Below are positions 11,760 through 22,040 of a stretch of DNA of 64,000 nucleotides, in pieces (the stretch's first letter is position 1; each line of letters starts with the position of its first letter). The position numbers and the translations under genes are program-made. The notes beneath the pieces were generated by a model. The model saw only the letters and a list, made by a program, of their open reading frames with translations. It had not been told where the DNA came from and did no database searches. The stretch is from Notospermus geniculatus (taxonomy: Eukaryota > Nemertea > Pilidiophora > Heteronemertea > Lineidae), in NCBI GenBank assembly GCA_002633025.1, contig NMRB01000039.1, positions 659,037 to 723,036 of the forward strand, in the 5' to 3' direction.

Positions 11760-12051
11760 AAGTTAAAAGTTAAAGTTTGGGTTTATAGTCTGATATCAAC
11801 AACGAGAGGTGTCATCCAACTTTACACTTTAACCCCAGTCTATCCTGAAACCTTTCAGTAGAACTCAGATGAGCTGCCCATTCAGCGCTACAATCCCAGC
11901 GTTTCCGACCGCTACCCATTTATACACCTGGGTGGAGAGAGGCCAGTGAGGCAAAGAGACTTGCCCAAAGTCTCACGCCCAGTGGGATTCGAACCCGGGA
12001 CCCTCTCACCGCTAGTCGGAGGCCCGAACCACTACACCACCCTGGCTCCTC
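11760..12051 (-). mobile_element. tRNA-derived SINE with CORE-like central domain
   Basis: Read on the minus strand, it starts with a tRNA-like head: A box GGTGTAGTGGTT and B box GGGTTCGAATCCC near 11988-12000. A central part follows with TTGGGCAAGTCTCTTTGCC and then a GTGTATAAATGGGTA stretch, which resembles the CORE domain of MIR-type SINEs. It ends with an A/T-rich tail of AAGTTAAAAG type. Duplicate copy 1 is empty at about 8600. It depends on a LINE partner not seen here. Confidence 0.8.
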
Positions 12052-12790
12052 TAGAATGGAGAGAGAAGCACGGATGGCCTCGCCGTTTTCTGCAGGCAAA
12101 CCTAGATTTTTATGACGTCGGTGACGCATTTTTTAAACCTTTAAATCACAACCACCCACTATCCACATCAGATACAGGAGAAAAGCACTATTTTACAAAC
12201 TTAACACCTGCAAATGTCTCTTAAAATCAGCTGATAGCGAAGAACAGGTCTTTTTCAGGACGTAGTTGTCAGAAGCACAACTATACTCGCACCCCGTATC
12301 GCATAATATGATTCCTCAACACCTGCAAATGCCTCACTGAATCAAATCTAATATTTCCCGTGTAACGAAGAAGAGCAACATCAGAAATTATTTATGTCCC
12401 AGCCAACGAAAGGTGGAATTATGATCACATCAACCAGACATTCCGCTTAAATCTTGCATAAGGTTTAAATTACCTCTATACCACGAGTCAACAGGTTCGG
12501 TAAACGATCAAGACCATCTTAGCCAATTTCTCGATGAGTCTATAGCATTTCGACCTCCTGGTCTCATGGCCATTCATTTATCTTTCATGAGGCAGCCCGC
12601 GGCAGGGCGATGCTCTGTGACATGGGATAAGTGGCTGATCTCCTAAACGGTTAACTCTATTGACTTCCATCAGATCTGGTTAAAGCAAGCTACTCTCTCC
12701 GTGGATTCAGTAGCTGGCAGTAGCGCATAGGCCAGCTTGCAACTTCGCACGATGGCGTCAACGGGCCGTATGCACCAACGAAGATATCTT

Positions 12791-12922
12791 GAATGCACCA
12801 ACGAAGATTATTGAACTCAGGTTGAGCCACAACTTTTCAATTGTTCAGGATTGCCAGGGCATGATATGACAATGGAAAAGTTGTGGCTCAACCTGAGTTC
12901 AAGATAATCTTCGTTGGTGCAT
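12791..12922. mobile_element. Palindromic element, TGCACCAACGAAGAT ends
   Basis: Arms of about 47 bp run from TGCACCAACGAAGATTAT to its inverse ATAATCTTCGTTGGTGCA, through CAGGTTGAGCCACAAC. A partial direct copy, GCACCAACGAAGATATC, lies just before it (12774). Confidence 0.82.
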
Positions 12923-13061
12923 AGGCTACCATTCCTGAAATCCCCTGCGCACTTCATCGGCCAAATTTACGAAGGGTGTTTAAGGTTTTGAAGCGGGTAC
13001 GCCGGAACTGTTCAGGGCGGCACACCCTCAATGGTTGCTGTGATATGAAGAAGTTCAAAAA

Positions 13062-13318
13062 GGTACTGTCACACTGAAGTAGTTCTCAAAGCGTCCTGCT
13101 CCGTCCTAAAAAATCGTAAAACGGGCCAGAACGTATGTTGGCCAAATAATGCCTCGAAGTTCTGGAGCACCCTTCCCCCCGTCCGAGCCCGTCCATGAAG
13201 TTCGTAAAAAGACAGTAAAGAGTTGCGACTACGTCCACTCCGTTCGCACACAGTTTGAGCCCGTTCGGCAACATTTTCAAGAACGTACTGAGAACTAGCT
13301 CAGTGTGAGGGGGCATAA
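13062..13318 (+). mobile_element. MITE, GTCACACTG family, copy 2
   Basis: Same family as 1836-2082, with ends GTCACACTGAAGTAGTTCTC and AACTAGCTCAGTGTGAG. Overlapping minus frames of 60-79 codons are artefacts. Confidence 0.88.
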
Positions 13319-14159
13319 ACGACATACACTACAGGCTACGACTTTTTATATTTTGTAGCAGAACTCTTGTCTGAGTTGTATACATTTCCTTGTTTTCAGT
13401 GAATTTGTAACTGGAAGAGAAAGGTTGTTACTCTTCTGGCGAAAATTGAATGTGACAACGTCAAGCTATCATCAGCTAGGGTTTTGAACAGCAAGTCCTG
13501 CGTGAAGATACCAACGGTATATCCCAGGATGTCATCGTGGTGACAGCTGACTACCTGGGGATCCTGCCTGTAGCAGACTATGATGGGACCCTATGGCCCC
13601 TGGCGCTAACGTGTCATAGATTATATTCTATTTGATCAAATTATGGGTCGTCAACGGGCAATAATGACAGGAATGGTACCATCCCCATCCTAATCATGTT
13701 CTGATGGTTAGACACACAATCCCTGAAGTCGTTACACTCATTTGTTTCCAAATATATTACGATCCGGCGAATCTACACAAGATCTTCCTCGGGAAGATTT
13801 TTTATGAAATAATGTCCCGCCAACGGGGTACAATTAGACAAGTCTAGACCCTGTCTTCGGGCACTAACGGTAATATTCGCTTGATTACCAAACATACTGT
13901 AGTCAGAGATCATTGGCCAACACTGCAGCACACCTTATAAGCTTTGTGATAGAGCAAGCGTTCAAGAATACCATTGGTCAGCGCAAATTAGCAATACTCA
14001 ATGATTCTCTGTATTATATAAGACGCAATGTCTCATTAAAGAAGAGACGAGTGCATGCATCTGATCAGTCAATGTTTATAGGACATTTTCACATGACGTT
14101 TTTCATATTGTAGATGACCTACAGTAAAAACATAGGTATAGGCACACCAAATTGAGTTG
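13319..14159. other. Non-coding DNA
   Basis: No gene or repeat could be recognised. Confidence 0.4.
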
Positions 14160-14350
14160 TAAGGTCACAGAGACCTGGCTTAGCCACTGGGGTCTAACTC
14201 ATTCAACATTATCGACATATCAAAAGCGTCAGTGTCAGGACTTCGTTTCGAAAGATATCGACAGTCTGCTGGGTCAACAATGCCGACCATCACCAACAAG
14301 AGAAGCTGGACCCCGGCAACACCAGACCACTCTGACCTTGCAGCTCGGAT
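14160..14350. repeat. Dispersed repeat, uninterrupted copy, possibly a decayed coding fragment
   Basis: The segment from GTAAGGTCACAGA through AGAAGCTGGACC recurs at 23562-23687 plus 24700-24775, where two insertions split it. On the minus strand both copies keep an SPDTDAFDM-containing peptide despite substitutions and indels. SPDTD-type motifs occur in repetitive proteins of aquatic invertebrates, so this may be a relic of a multicopy gene. No intact frame remains. Confidence 0.45.
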
Positions 14351-14702
14351 TTTGCTGTACCTACGTCGGTGTAAACTTGACCTGGTGTCTAGCGCAAACC
14401 TTTTCATCACTGTGTCTGGAAACTGAATCTTGAGTATTGATTGGCAATTGCCTTTACAAGTGTCTCCACACTCCCCATAGTCATAGGAAATGAGCAATCA
14501 CTTTCTTCTATAGAAATTGACCCAGACCTTTAAAAGGTCAATCCCTAATTTGCCAATAACCAATAAATGAACATGTTATATTCAAAGCGACCAATCAGAG
14601 TGATAAATAACCATAATCAGCCAATCTCGACAGGATCGATCAAAACATTTGCGTTGGTCACGTCAGGTGAATTACACATGTAGGCTACGTTTTAACTGAC
14701 CC

Positions 14703-15083
14703 TAAACCCTCCGTTTCCACTAAACAGCGGATTCCGCCGCGGTTTCCGGCGAGCGGTGCCGTTTTCACACGGCTTTGGATAATCCTTCGATGGATTAACA
14801 ATACAATGGCATATTGATTATCCCAATGCCTGTGAAAACCGCTCCGCTCGCCGCAAGACGCGGAAGAATCCGCTTAGTGGAAACGGGCCTTTAAACCCTC
14901 GTTTCCACAACAGCGGATTCCGCCGCGGTTTGCGGTGAGAGCGGTGCCGTTTTCACAGGCATTTGGATGATAAACACGCCAAGTATTGTAGAACCATCGA
15001 AAGATTCTCCACAACCCTGTGAAAACGGCACCGCTTGCCGCAAACCACCGCGGAATCCGTTGCCAGCAGTGGAAACGGGGCTT
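14703..15083. mobile_element. Head-to-tail dimer of a palindromic MITE
   Basis: Two units (14703-14891 and about 14892-15083) each begin CCCTCGTTTCCAC and AACAGCGGATTCCGCCGC-type sequence and end with the inverse, GTGGAAACGGGCC. The units share the TTTAAA junction. No ORF is carried. Confidence 0.85.
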
Positions 15084-15084
15084 A

Positions 15085-15320
15085 TGAAGTTGAGAAAACG
15101 TAGACAATTTGCAAGTGCGTAGTTTGGGTTTTGAGTTGAGAACAGAGCGCCGAAGACGGCATTACAGGTTCTAGACAATATTGGGCAAAGTACAACAGGG
15201 GGAGACAGGAATACCTGGAGAAAACCGTGCTGTCACAGAGAGAGTCGCAAAATGGGTCCGGCTGAGGATCGAACCTGGACCTCCGCGGTGACTGAATTGA
15301 TGCTTTCACTGCTCCACTCT
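15085..15320 (-). mobile_element. tRNA-derived SINE with Deu-like domain
   Basis: The minus-strand head has A box TTAGAGTGGAGCAGTGAAAG and B box AGGTTCGATCCT. It is followed by GGTTTTCTCCAGGTATTCC and TGTCTCCCCCTG, which recall the conserved Deu domain of DeuSINEs (zebrafish SINE3 and relatives). The tail runs to about 15085, next to a MITE dimer. Confidence 0.65.
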
Positions 15321-16118
15321 AACAGTCCATACATAACTTTGTAGAACGCTGCCTTGACAAAGAATGATAAACATTGTGACCAATGGGATAATCAGAGGAA
15401 GTTTCCCAGTGAAAGTGCCCGAGGAAAACAAGGCCCTGCCATTAAGACCTCGGTCGTAAGTCCACAATTCCCAGCCCCAAAAAGCTGCTACTACTGAAGA
15501 AGCTCACGTTGTTGAAAGAACAGGGCCATTATGTCTTAGAACCAGTCTTCCTCGGTCTGACAGAACTGTCTGGTTATATGCACGTCTGAACCAATTTATT
15601 AGCATCTAGCCCTCAAAGCGGAACCCCAACATCATCAATTTTTATCCCTACCTCCCCTAATCGAGTTATCTCATTCGCAGACACATCTTTATCCATTAAG
15701 TACCTCACTCCTCTTTATACGTCACGTTCGGAAGGGTATGCCTTCAAGTCAGCGCACGACTGACTCCTATAAACGTCTTAATCTGCACCTACTCAAAGAG
15801 GCTCGACTCTTTCAGACGGTCTAAGCTGGCTTATTCAGTCTTGTATCAAATACTCCGACTGTAGATAAATCATTTGGTATTGTGACGTGCTTAACTGGTC
15901 AGTGGTCGCACTGACCACTTTGTGCGTCTTTCTGTAGTTACTGCCAGCAAAAAAATAACAAAACACAACCAAACACACCCTGCCAGCAACAGAATAATAA
16001 TACCAAACACACCCGTCTTATTTTTTCTAAACAGCTTCAAGTTATTACTACTAGTGACATCGATGCGAATGATATCATGCGCGATTTCAAACATACAAAA
16101 TTGGGAACATATCCTGTT
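15321..16118. other. Non-coding DNA left of the large duplication
   Basis: No gene or repeat could be recognised up to the duplication breakpoint. Confidence 0.4.
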
Positions 16119-17221
16119 CAAAAACCCAACTGCAATCACTCGTAAAGGTCAAATATGTTTCTTCAAGAAAATGCACTCTCGGAAATGAGATATTTTTCAG
16201 ACATGGTTGCATTGGGTGTATTGGATTACAAACAAGGTTACAACGAATGTTGAACGTCGTTTCGATCACAGGGCAAACCAACCTCAAGTATGACTGACAT
16301 ATTACAATCGTTAACTGGTTAATCCGATTTTATTCGATCATGGCCAGCAATTTTTCAGAGCAATCGATAGAATGCATATACCTTCGTAAAAAAATATTCT
16401 AGAAATAAAATCTTAATCCGTGACATATAAAGTATACTTTTTGCACTTAGCAGGGAAGAGATTTTGGATCGAATATCAGCGTAAAGTCATCTAAAAACTA
16501 AATATCAGCCTCGTGCCCGAGGGGTAGAAGAACGCTTGATGAGCCATGTGCGTCGGGCGCCCTTATGCACCGTAATTAATTTAGGCAAGGCAAGTATTCA
16601 ATTCGAGTAGTTTTCAAGCTATGCACTGGGCCCTCGCCCTCCCATCTTCGATAATCGAAGGGCGATCTGCTCATCACTGCGTTACATCGCACATCACCCT
16701 TCGAGAAATAGACCGGTCGGCGACACTAAGCCGTTCTGACAGACTCAATATCTGAAGGACAGCACAGCACCTCATCCCTCCATGAATTATTCTCATCTCG
16801 CCTGTCTAGAACATTTGGAAAGATGCAACTTGATGGGACCTTTCCTACTTCTTGTCTCCGACTTGTTGAACATGCAAGTTGTGTCACTATCACGGCAGAC
16901 ATCACGTTCTCGAGAATGATTTCCATATCATAACCGATGCAGAATATTCCAATTCGTTTGAGAGATGCATCTCTCAACCATTAAGAAATCATTAGACGTC
17001 TAGAGTAATTAAAGAACCAGTGAACACGCGGCTTCTCCATGAGGTTTTTTTGTCTAAAAGCGATTCCTGTCTCTTATAATTAAAAGTCTGATGCGTGGAT
17101 TATGTTAGCGAAGAATGCTTGTTTTTACTGCTTGACTTGTAATGTGGTATTTTCTTATTTTTCCAGCCTACGTGACATTATAAAAATCTACATTAAATTA
17201 ATCATTATTTTTTGATATACT

Positions 17222-17290
17222 GAGCTCCGCGTCAGTGGTGCAGTGGGAATATCGGCAACTCTGACCTATTGAGTTCGAATCAAGACGTTT
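17222..17290 (+). mobile_element. tRNA-like sequence (SINE head or pseudogene), block copy 1
   Basis: GTCAGTGGTGCAGTGGGAA (A box) and GAGTTCGAATCA (B box) stand at tRNA spacing. The paralogue at 27192 keeps the better B box CGGTTCGAATCCG. It is unlikely to be a working tRNA. Confidence 0.5.
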
Positions 17291-18618
17291 TATAATTATG
17301 CACAAGGAAGTATTCTACTTAGTGTTACTTTGACACTTTCGAAATCTGTGTATGGTATTCGGTCATCCATGACCTTAGGCTTGTGATGAAGAAACCAATA
17401 GGAAGCTGCTAACTCCGACTTTCTAATGCAGAAACTTTAGTTTTCCAATGAAATGTAGGCCTATACTTTGGGAATAGGGGACGGGGGTGGGGCTATAGGT
17501 TGGGGTCCGTGGGTTTTGTTTTTTGAGGCCAACCCTTTATAAACAGGCCTTCAATGAAGAACTTGTCATCCAAATACGCCTGCCATGCCGTCTTGTCTTG
17601 GTGATGCCGAAACTACCCCCGCGCACCGAATATTTGCGAACCCATACGCTTCTATTAAACATTCGTAAACCATTCAAGAAACTTCCGTCAGTAGAATGAT
17701 TAAGGGCGAAACGCTATTAAGAATTATGTGATGTGCCATTATCAACCTAATAGAAGTCACAGCGAAGACCACTAGATCTTCTTCTTGATATTAACCATAC
17801 CCCACCTTAAATGGATATTGGATATAATGTGGATATAAATGTTTTACATGGCAATTTGGAGATGACAGTAACCCTTGTTTATTGCAGCCAATAGCCGAGA
17901 CTTCGGGAAGATTATTACAAAATTCCACGTCAGAATGGAAGAAAATGGGTGATAGGGGAGTTAGCACCGATGAAGAGCTGTCAGACTGACGCGGGGTAGT
18001 TGAATATCAGTGCCTGTCATGTCTGAGGTTCCAGATTCGATTTCTGTTCGTACCCGTTCTTCATGTGATGCAGAGGGTGACTCTGACAGGTCGGTTGCGT
18101 CCGGGCAATCCTGTTTCTCCCATCTGATTTTCAATCTACTCAAACGAATTACAGTGTGGCTTTAAGTAAATTGAAGTCTACCCTACACAGTAAGATATTC
18201 CACACATTACATACACAATCATATACTGTTACAAACATCATAATTGTAAAACGTTTTTGGTAGGATTCCTTTGGGAATCGATGGCTTCTTTCTCCAATAG
18301 AACTGACTGATAGCAGGTTCTCGCTGGAGACCGCCATGATGAAGTCCATACCGAGCTACATGTATTATATATGAAAATGGGACGAATGAGGAAAAATGAT
18401 ACGGGTTATGAATGAAAATGATTAATTAGGTAATTCCCACAGCTGCCCACCACCAAACACAACACCAACCGTCAGGTCGTTATCCCCCAATTATTGACAT
18501 AGACTGTCAGGTATATTTTCCGTTTTGTTGTATGTATATATGAAATTATTTCGAGTCGCTAGTACAAGAAGCTGTCTCGCCTCAACAACTGTAATTTAGA
18601 ACGCTTCTCTAAAAACCT

Positions 18619-18735
18619 GGGCCCATATTCATGAAACCCTGCTAGGCTTAGCTGGTTACTAAATCACCCAATCTGTACAGACCAATGTACACCACTAGGA
18701 ACCAACTAAGCTAGCAACGTTTCATGAATATGGGC
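18619..18735. mobile_element. Palindromic MITE, GGCCCATATTCATGAAAC ends, absent from block copy 2
   Basis: Inverted ends GCCCATATTCATGAAAC and GTTTCATGAATATGGGC enclose about 80 bp. Block copy 2 reads straight through near 28750, so the insertion followed the duplication or was lost from copy 2. Confidence 0.82.
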
Positions 18736-18898
18736 ACTGGATGTTGTATACAGATGTAACACTTTTGATCAAAGAAAGTGTTTGATGAACAACATCCCAT
18801 AATTAGGGTCAATTCCTTTACATATAAACTTTTAATCAGCTTGATAAAGGAGTATGTAAAAAATTAAAAGATATATTTTTGCGTTTTGAAACTACATG

Positions 18899-19003
18899 TA
18901 CTTAAAACCCATGAATAAAAAGTATTACATCTTATTTGGGCTTTCATATTTAAAGTACATGTACATGTACTTAAAACCCATGAATAAAAAGTATTACATC
19001 CTT
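18899..19003 (+). repeat. 70-bp partial tandem duplication with GTACATGTAC palindrome, block copy 1
   Basis: ACTTAAAACCCATGAATAAA occurs at 18899 and 18969. The junction is the palindrome GTACATGTACATGTAC. The paralogue lies at 28911-29015. Confidence 0.8.
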
Positions 19004-19219
19004 ATTAGGGTTATTAAGACGAGGCTGCCTATTTAATCCTGGCGAATACGAAATGTCTGGCCGTCTTAAGGCACGCTACGGAAGTCTTCGCGTCGTAAAA
19101 CGCTAATATTCACGGCTTTCATATTTAAAGTACCCTTGCTTAATTTTTTATGGACACTTCACCCACACGTGATGGCTCAGTGTTTATCCTGACGAAATAT
19201 AAACAGCGAGATACAGCAA

Positions 19220-19486
19220 ATGAAAAAGGCACTCTTGGTCTCTAGCCAAGAACAACATACGCGAACTCTTGAATTAAACATGAAGTCTTACGATAATGAC
19301 CAAAAGGTGATATCCCCCAGGCATTCATTTTCCGTTTTGTTGCAAGTCATAACATCCGAGTTAGTTTGCGCCGCATGTTATCGTAAGAAAACGTGCATCG
19401 ACTTCAAAATACTCATCTTGGCCAGCAGTTCATTTAATCAAAGGTTTCGCAATGTCATGATCAATAGGACAAGGTCGAGATCGTAA
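19220..19486 (+). CDS. Hypothetical 88-aa ORF, block copy 1
   Basis: The frame is preserved at full length with an identical protein in block copy 2. The single base difference I see (TCC versus TCG, near 19350) is synonymous. The product is basic, without signal peptide or known motif. I do not recognise it. Given the recent duplication, identity may simply reflect little elapsed time, so coding status is weak. Confidence 0.2.
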   Translation: MKKALLVSSQEQHTRTLELNMKSYDNDQKVISPRHSFSVLLQVITSELVCAACYRKKTCIDFKILILASSSFNQRFRNVMINRTRSRS

Positions 19487-19597
19487 ATCTGTAATCATAA
19501 AAAGCCGTGATGACTACAGTGTGATTGACAGGTAAAGCTACCGTGTTTTATTCGTTCTGCAATTTAGGTCGCCTAAATGAAATGATGAACCCGCGTG

Positions 19598-19935
19598 CCG
19601 TTTATCCCGACAGGTCGGCGCTGCGAGCGGTGAGACCGAAGCGACGTCATCGACGTCGTTTTAGGTGTTGACGCTACGTCATGAAAAAATTAGCTGTACA
19701 TTTTTCTACATGAATAATGAGATAAAGACGTTGTCAATATCGCCATCCTATCTCTTCATTTTAAGGAAAAAAGCACCGAAAAATGCAGAAATTTTCATCT
19801 GCTACAAGCTGATCTAAATTTTAATGCCAGGCGACCAAAACAAAAGGGTTGTTTTCACGCCAGAAATAAATGGGAATAACGTTAGAAAAAAGAAACTTCG
19901 GTCGCACCGCTCACAGCGCCACGTCGTGACGTTAG
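19598..19935. mobile_element. Inverted-repeat element, CGACAGGTCGGCGCTG ends, block copy 1
   Basis: The left end, CGACAGGTCGGCGCTGCGAG, is inverted at the right as CTCACAGCGCCACGTCGTGA. The same terminus occurs alone at 6966, 25462 and 51541. The 90-codon minus frame is not a gene. Confidence 0.65.
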
Positions 19936-20276
19936 TTCCTCCGGTTCCCCATTATATCGAATAGGAATTCGTGGAAGGCGTTGATTGTTCCGTATTAATT
20001 GAATTGCGCTGTGAAATTTACCGGCCGAGTTTGAGGGAATACTAAAGGGAATCACTGGATGAGCTAAAGCTGTCACTACTGATGGACGAATGATTGAAAA
20101 CGGATACCGGTAATTACCAGCGTAATAAACTAAAAAGATGTCCTTGGACATCAATATACTTATCGCTTAATCATGGTAGGCCTTTATGATTATTCATATG
20201 ATGAAACTGTCAATATGATCGATTTATAATCCCATGAATTCATTGATGTTGCTGATTCCAACACCCTAACACCTCA

Positions 20277-21134
20277 TCAAGGCCACGAGTAACGCCCGAC
20301 ACCCAGCCTCATCATCGAGTCAGATTGTGCAGGCTCGTTTATTGGATCGCCCAACACTTGCTCTACAGCGTGCGACCTGGTGCGACGTAGCCTACTTGAC
20401 TTCGTTTGGTGTACCCTCGAGTTCGATGATCCAGTACGAGGATCGTTTTTTAGTGTATCCCCCACATCGGCCATTTTGAAAGTGTATACATAAACACATC
20501 GGCCATTGAAAAGTGTAGTCGATATGGAATTCGCCATTTTGAAAAGTGTGTACATAATATATACATCGCATCGGCCATCCATGTTCTCCCTAAAATCTTT
20601 CACAATTGAATTATATTTTTGAATCAGAACCCAAGTTGTAATGCCGTAGTGTCTTCCAGAAAATGCCAACTTACACAGCTCTGTCGCCTTCCTCTTACTA
20701 TCCTGCAGATTTGCACAGTCGTCTATGATGAAGAGGGTGTTTGTACCTTTACAAATTTGCATGCACAGCCATAAAACCATGTTCAGATTTGTTTTTACCA
20801 GTGCAGGGTCAAGGATAATAAAAGTTCTGTCTTTGAAAATCCACTGCCGGTTGTAGGTCTGATTATAATCAAAGGTTGGGCAGAACAAGATTATGTTGTT
20901 AAAATAGTCCCTGTAAATTGTTTCCAACAAATTGAACACGAAATACGTCTTACCGCAGCTGGTGACCCCCGAGATGATGGCAAGATCGCATCGGCCATTT
21001 TGAAAAGTGCCGTCACATCGGCCGTTTTTGAAGTGAATTACACATCGGCCATTTTGAAACGTGTAGTGCACATCGGCCACTTTCAAAACCTTTGGGGTAC
21101 ACGCCAACAGTTTAAAAAGGGTACACTGCTGCAA
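20277..21134 (-). CDS. A32-like (FtsK/HerA) DNA-packaging ATPase fragment, Maverick/Polinton or DNA-virus type, copy 1
   Basis: This 285-codon frame contains a P-loop ATPase core at about residues 50-184 (genomic 20580-20987). Visible motifs in order are Walker A GVTSCGKT (56-63), Walker B LFIIDD (134-139), FSGRHYG (158-164) followed by IQKY (171-174), and FREN (181-184). This motif order is that of the packaging ATPases of Maverick/Polinton elements and large DNA viruses. Such proteins pump DNA into capsids. The core is flanked on both sides by peptides translated from a short DNA repeat (NGRCD and FKMADV types), so neither the ATG at 21134 nor the stop need be genuine. No polymerase, integrase, protease or capsid gene is seen nearby. 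I read it as an endogenised relic that happens to be open. The paralogue at 31365-31785 is broken. Confidence 0.6.
   Translation of the reverse strand: MQQCTLFKLLACTPKVLKVADVHYTFQNGRCVIHFKNGRCDGTFQNGRCDLAIISGVTSCGKTYFVFNLLETIYRDYFNNIILFCPTFDYNQTYNRQWIFKDRTFIILDPALVKTNLNMVLWLCMQICKGTNTLFIIDDCANLQDSKRKATELCKLAFSGRHYGITTWVLIQKYNSIVKDFRENMDGRCDVYIMYTLFKMANSISTTLFNGRCVYVYTFKMADVGDTLKNDPRTGSSNSRVHQTKSSRLRRTRSHAVEQVLGDPINEPAQSDSMMRLGVGRYSWP
20464..20580. repeat. Short repeat array on the 3' side of ATPase copy 1
   Basis: There are four units of the type ACATCGGCCATTTTGAAA, starting near 20464, 20496, 20527 and 20566, spaced 31-39 bp apart by AT-rich filler. The last unit runs directly into the end of the ATPase core. 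Read on the minus strand the units give the FKMADV and NGRC peptides at the C-terminal side of the frame. Confidence 0.8.
20988..21096. repeat. Short repeat array on the 5' side of ATPase copy 1
   Basis: Four units of the same repeat start at 20988, 21015, 21042 and 21070, with steps of 27, 27 and 28 bp. The nine-codon step produces the repeated NGRC peptides that precede Walker A. The array abuts the ATPase core directly. Confidence 0.8.
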
Positions 21135-21779
21135 TTTCCTTCGTCAGATTCAGAGATGATAATTACAGGGATGCGGACAATTATGCCAGAGAAACCCATC
21201 CTACCAACCCGGGAAAGCTCGCAGCGGAATGAGAAGTGGTAGTAACAATCTCCTGAACATGAAAGCCGTCCGTAGAAAATATTGCACACGATTGCAATCT
21301 TTATCGAGAGTAACAGAGAAAAAAATACAGACAAAGAGAGACGGAGATCTATCAAGTAGATTAGATCTAAGTACTCCATAATGATCGGGGATGAAAAGCT
21401 TTCCTCTCCTACAGACCATTTTGAGTTGTTCCCTTAATGCCATTTGAGTCTCTTAGTCGTCGAGAAACGTAGAGGGGATTTCATTCAAGAGATTTTATCT
21501 CTGACGGTACTCCGATGGCATCCCGGCCTTCAGACATGGCTTGCGTCGTTTGGGGCCCCATATTCGGATTTTGATTAAAAGTTGGGGCGAGATTCTAATT
21601 GAGGCGCTTACAACTGCTAATACCAGAAAGCCATCCAACAGGCTAATGTCGCTACAAAGAGGTGTGAACTTCGCCAGTTGCAAGAGAAGACGGCCCGACT
21701 CCAAACTGAGGCGCTGTTACTTCCACAATGGCCAAGTTTGCCCGATTTGCCCAAACGACAAAAGTCGGAGTACAATGCA

Positions 21780-22040
21780 AATAATGCCCCATCACACCAA
21801 CCTTGTTCTCAGTAACTTTTTGAAAATGTTGCCGAACGGGCTCAAACTGTCTGCAAACGGATTGGACGTAGTGGCGACTTTTACAGTCTTTTTACGAACT
21901 TCATGGACGGGCTCGGACGGGAAGAGTGCTCCAGAACTTCGAGACATTATTTGGCCAACGTTACACGTTCTAGCCCGTTTTACGATTTTTTAGGACGAGA
22001 CAGGACGGTTAAAGAACTACTTCAGTGTGACAGTACCTTA
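21780..22040 (-). mobile_element. MITE, GTCACACTG family, copy 3 (block copy 1)
   Basis: Inverted relative to 1836-2082. It is shared with block copy 2, so it inserted before the block duplicated. Confidence 0.85.

Larger units (their letters stand above)
10447..12726 (+). repeat. Tandem duplication A, copy 2
   Basis: This is the partner of 7538-9504. It carries two insertions that copy 1 lacks: a TTAA-flanked MITE (10601-10848) and a tRNA-derived SINE (about 11760-12051). Both share the MITE at 11169-11417 (8007-8240 in copy 1), which therefore predates the duplication. Confidence 0.9.

Noticed and set aside
11980-12049. Functional tRNA gene on the minus strand
   Set aside because: The tRNA-like head is followed by a SINE body, and the whole unit is absent from the paired duplicate.
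20988-21096. CRISPR-like array
   Set aside because: Repeats are 18 bp with 9-10 bp filler, imperfect, in an animal genome, with no cas genes.
20277-21134. A complete Maverick/Polinton element
   Set aside because: Only the ATPase core is recognised. No DNA polymerase, integrase, protease or capsid frame and no long terminal inverted repeats were found around it.
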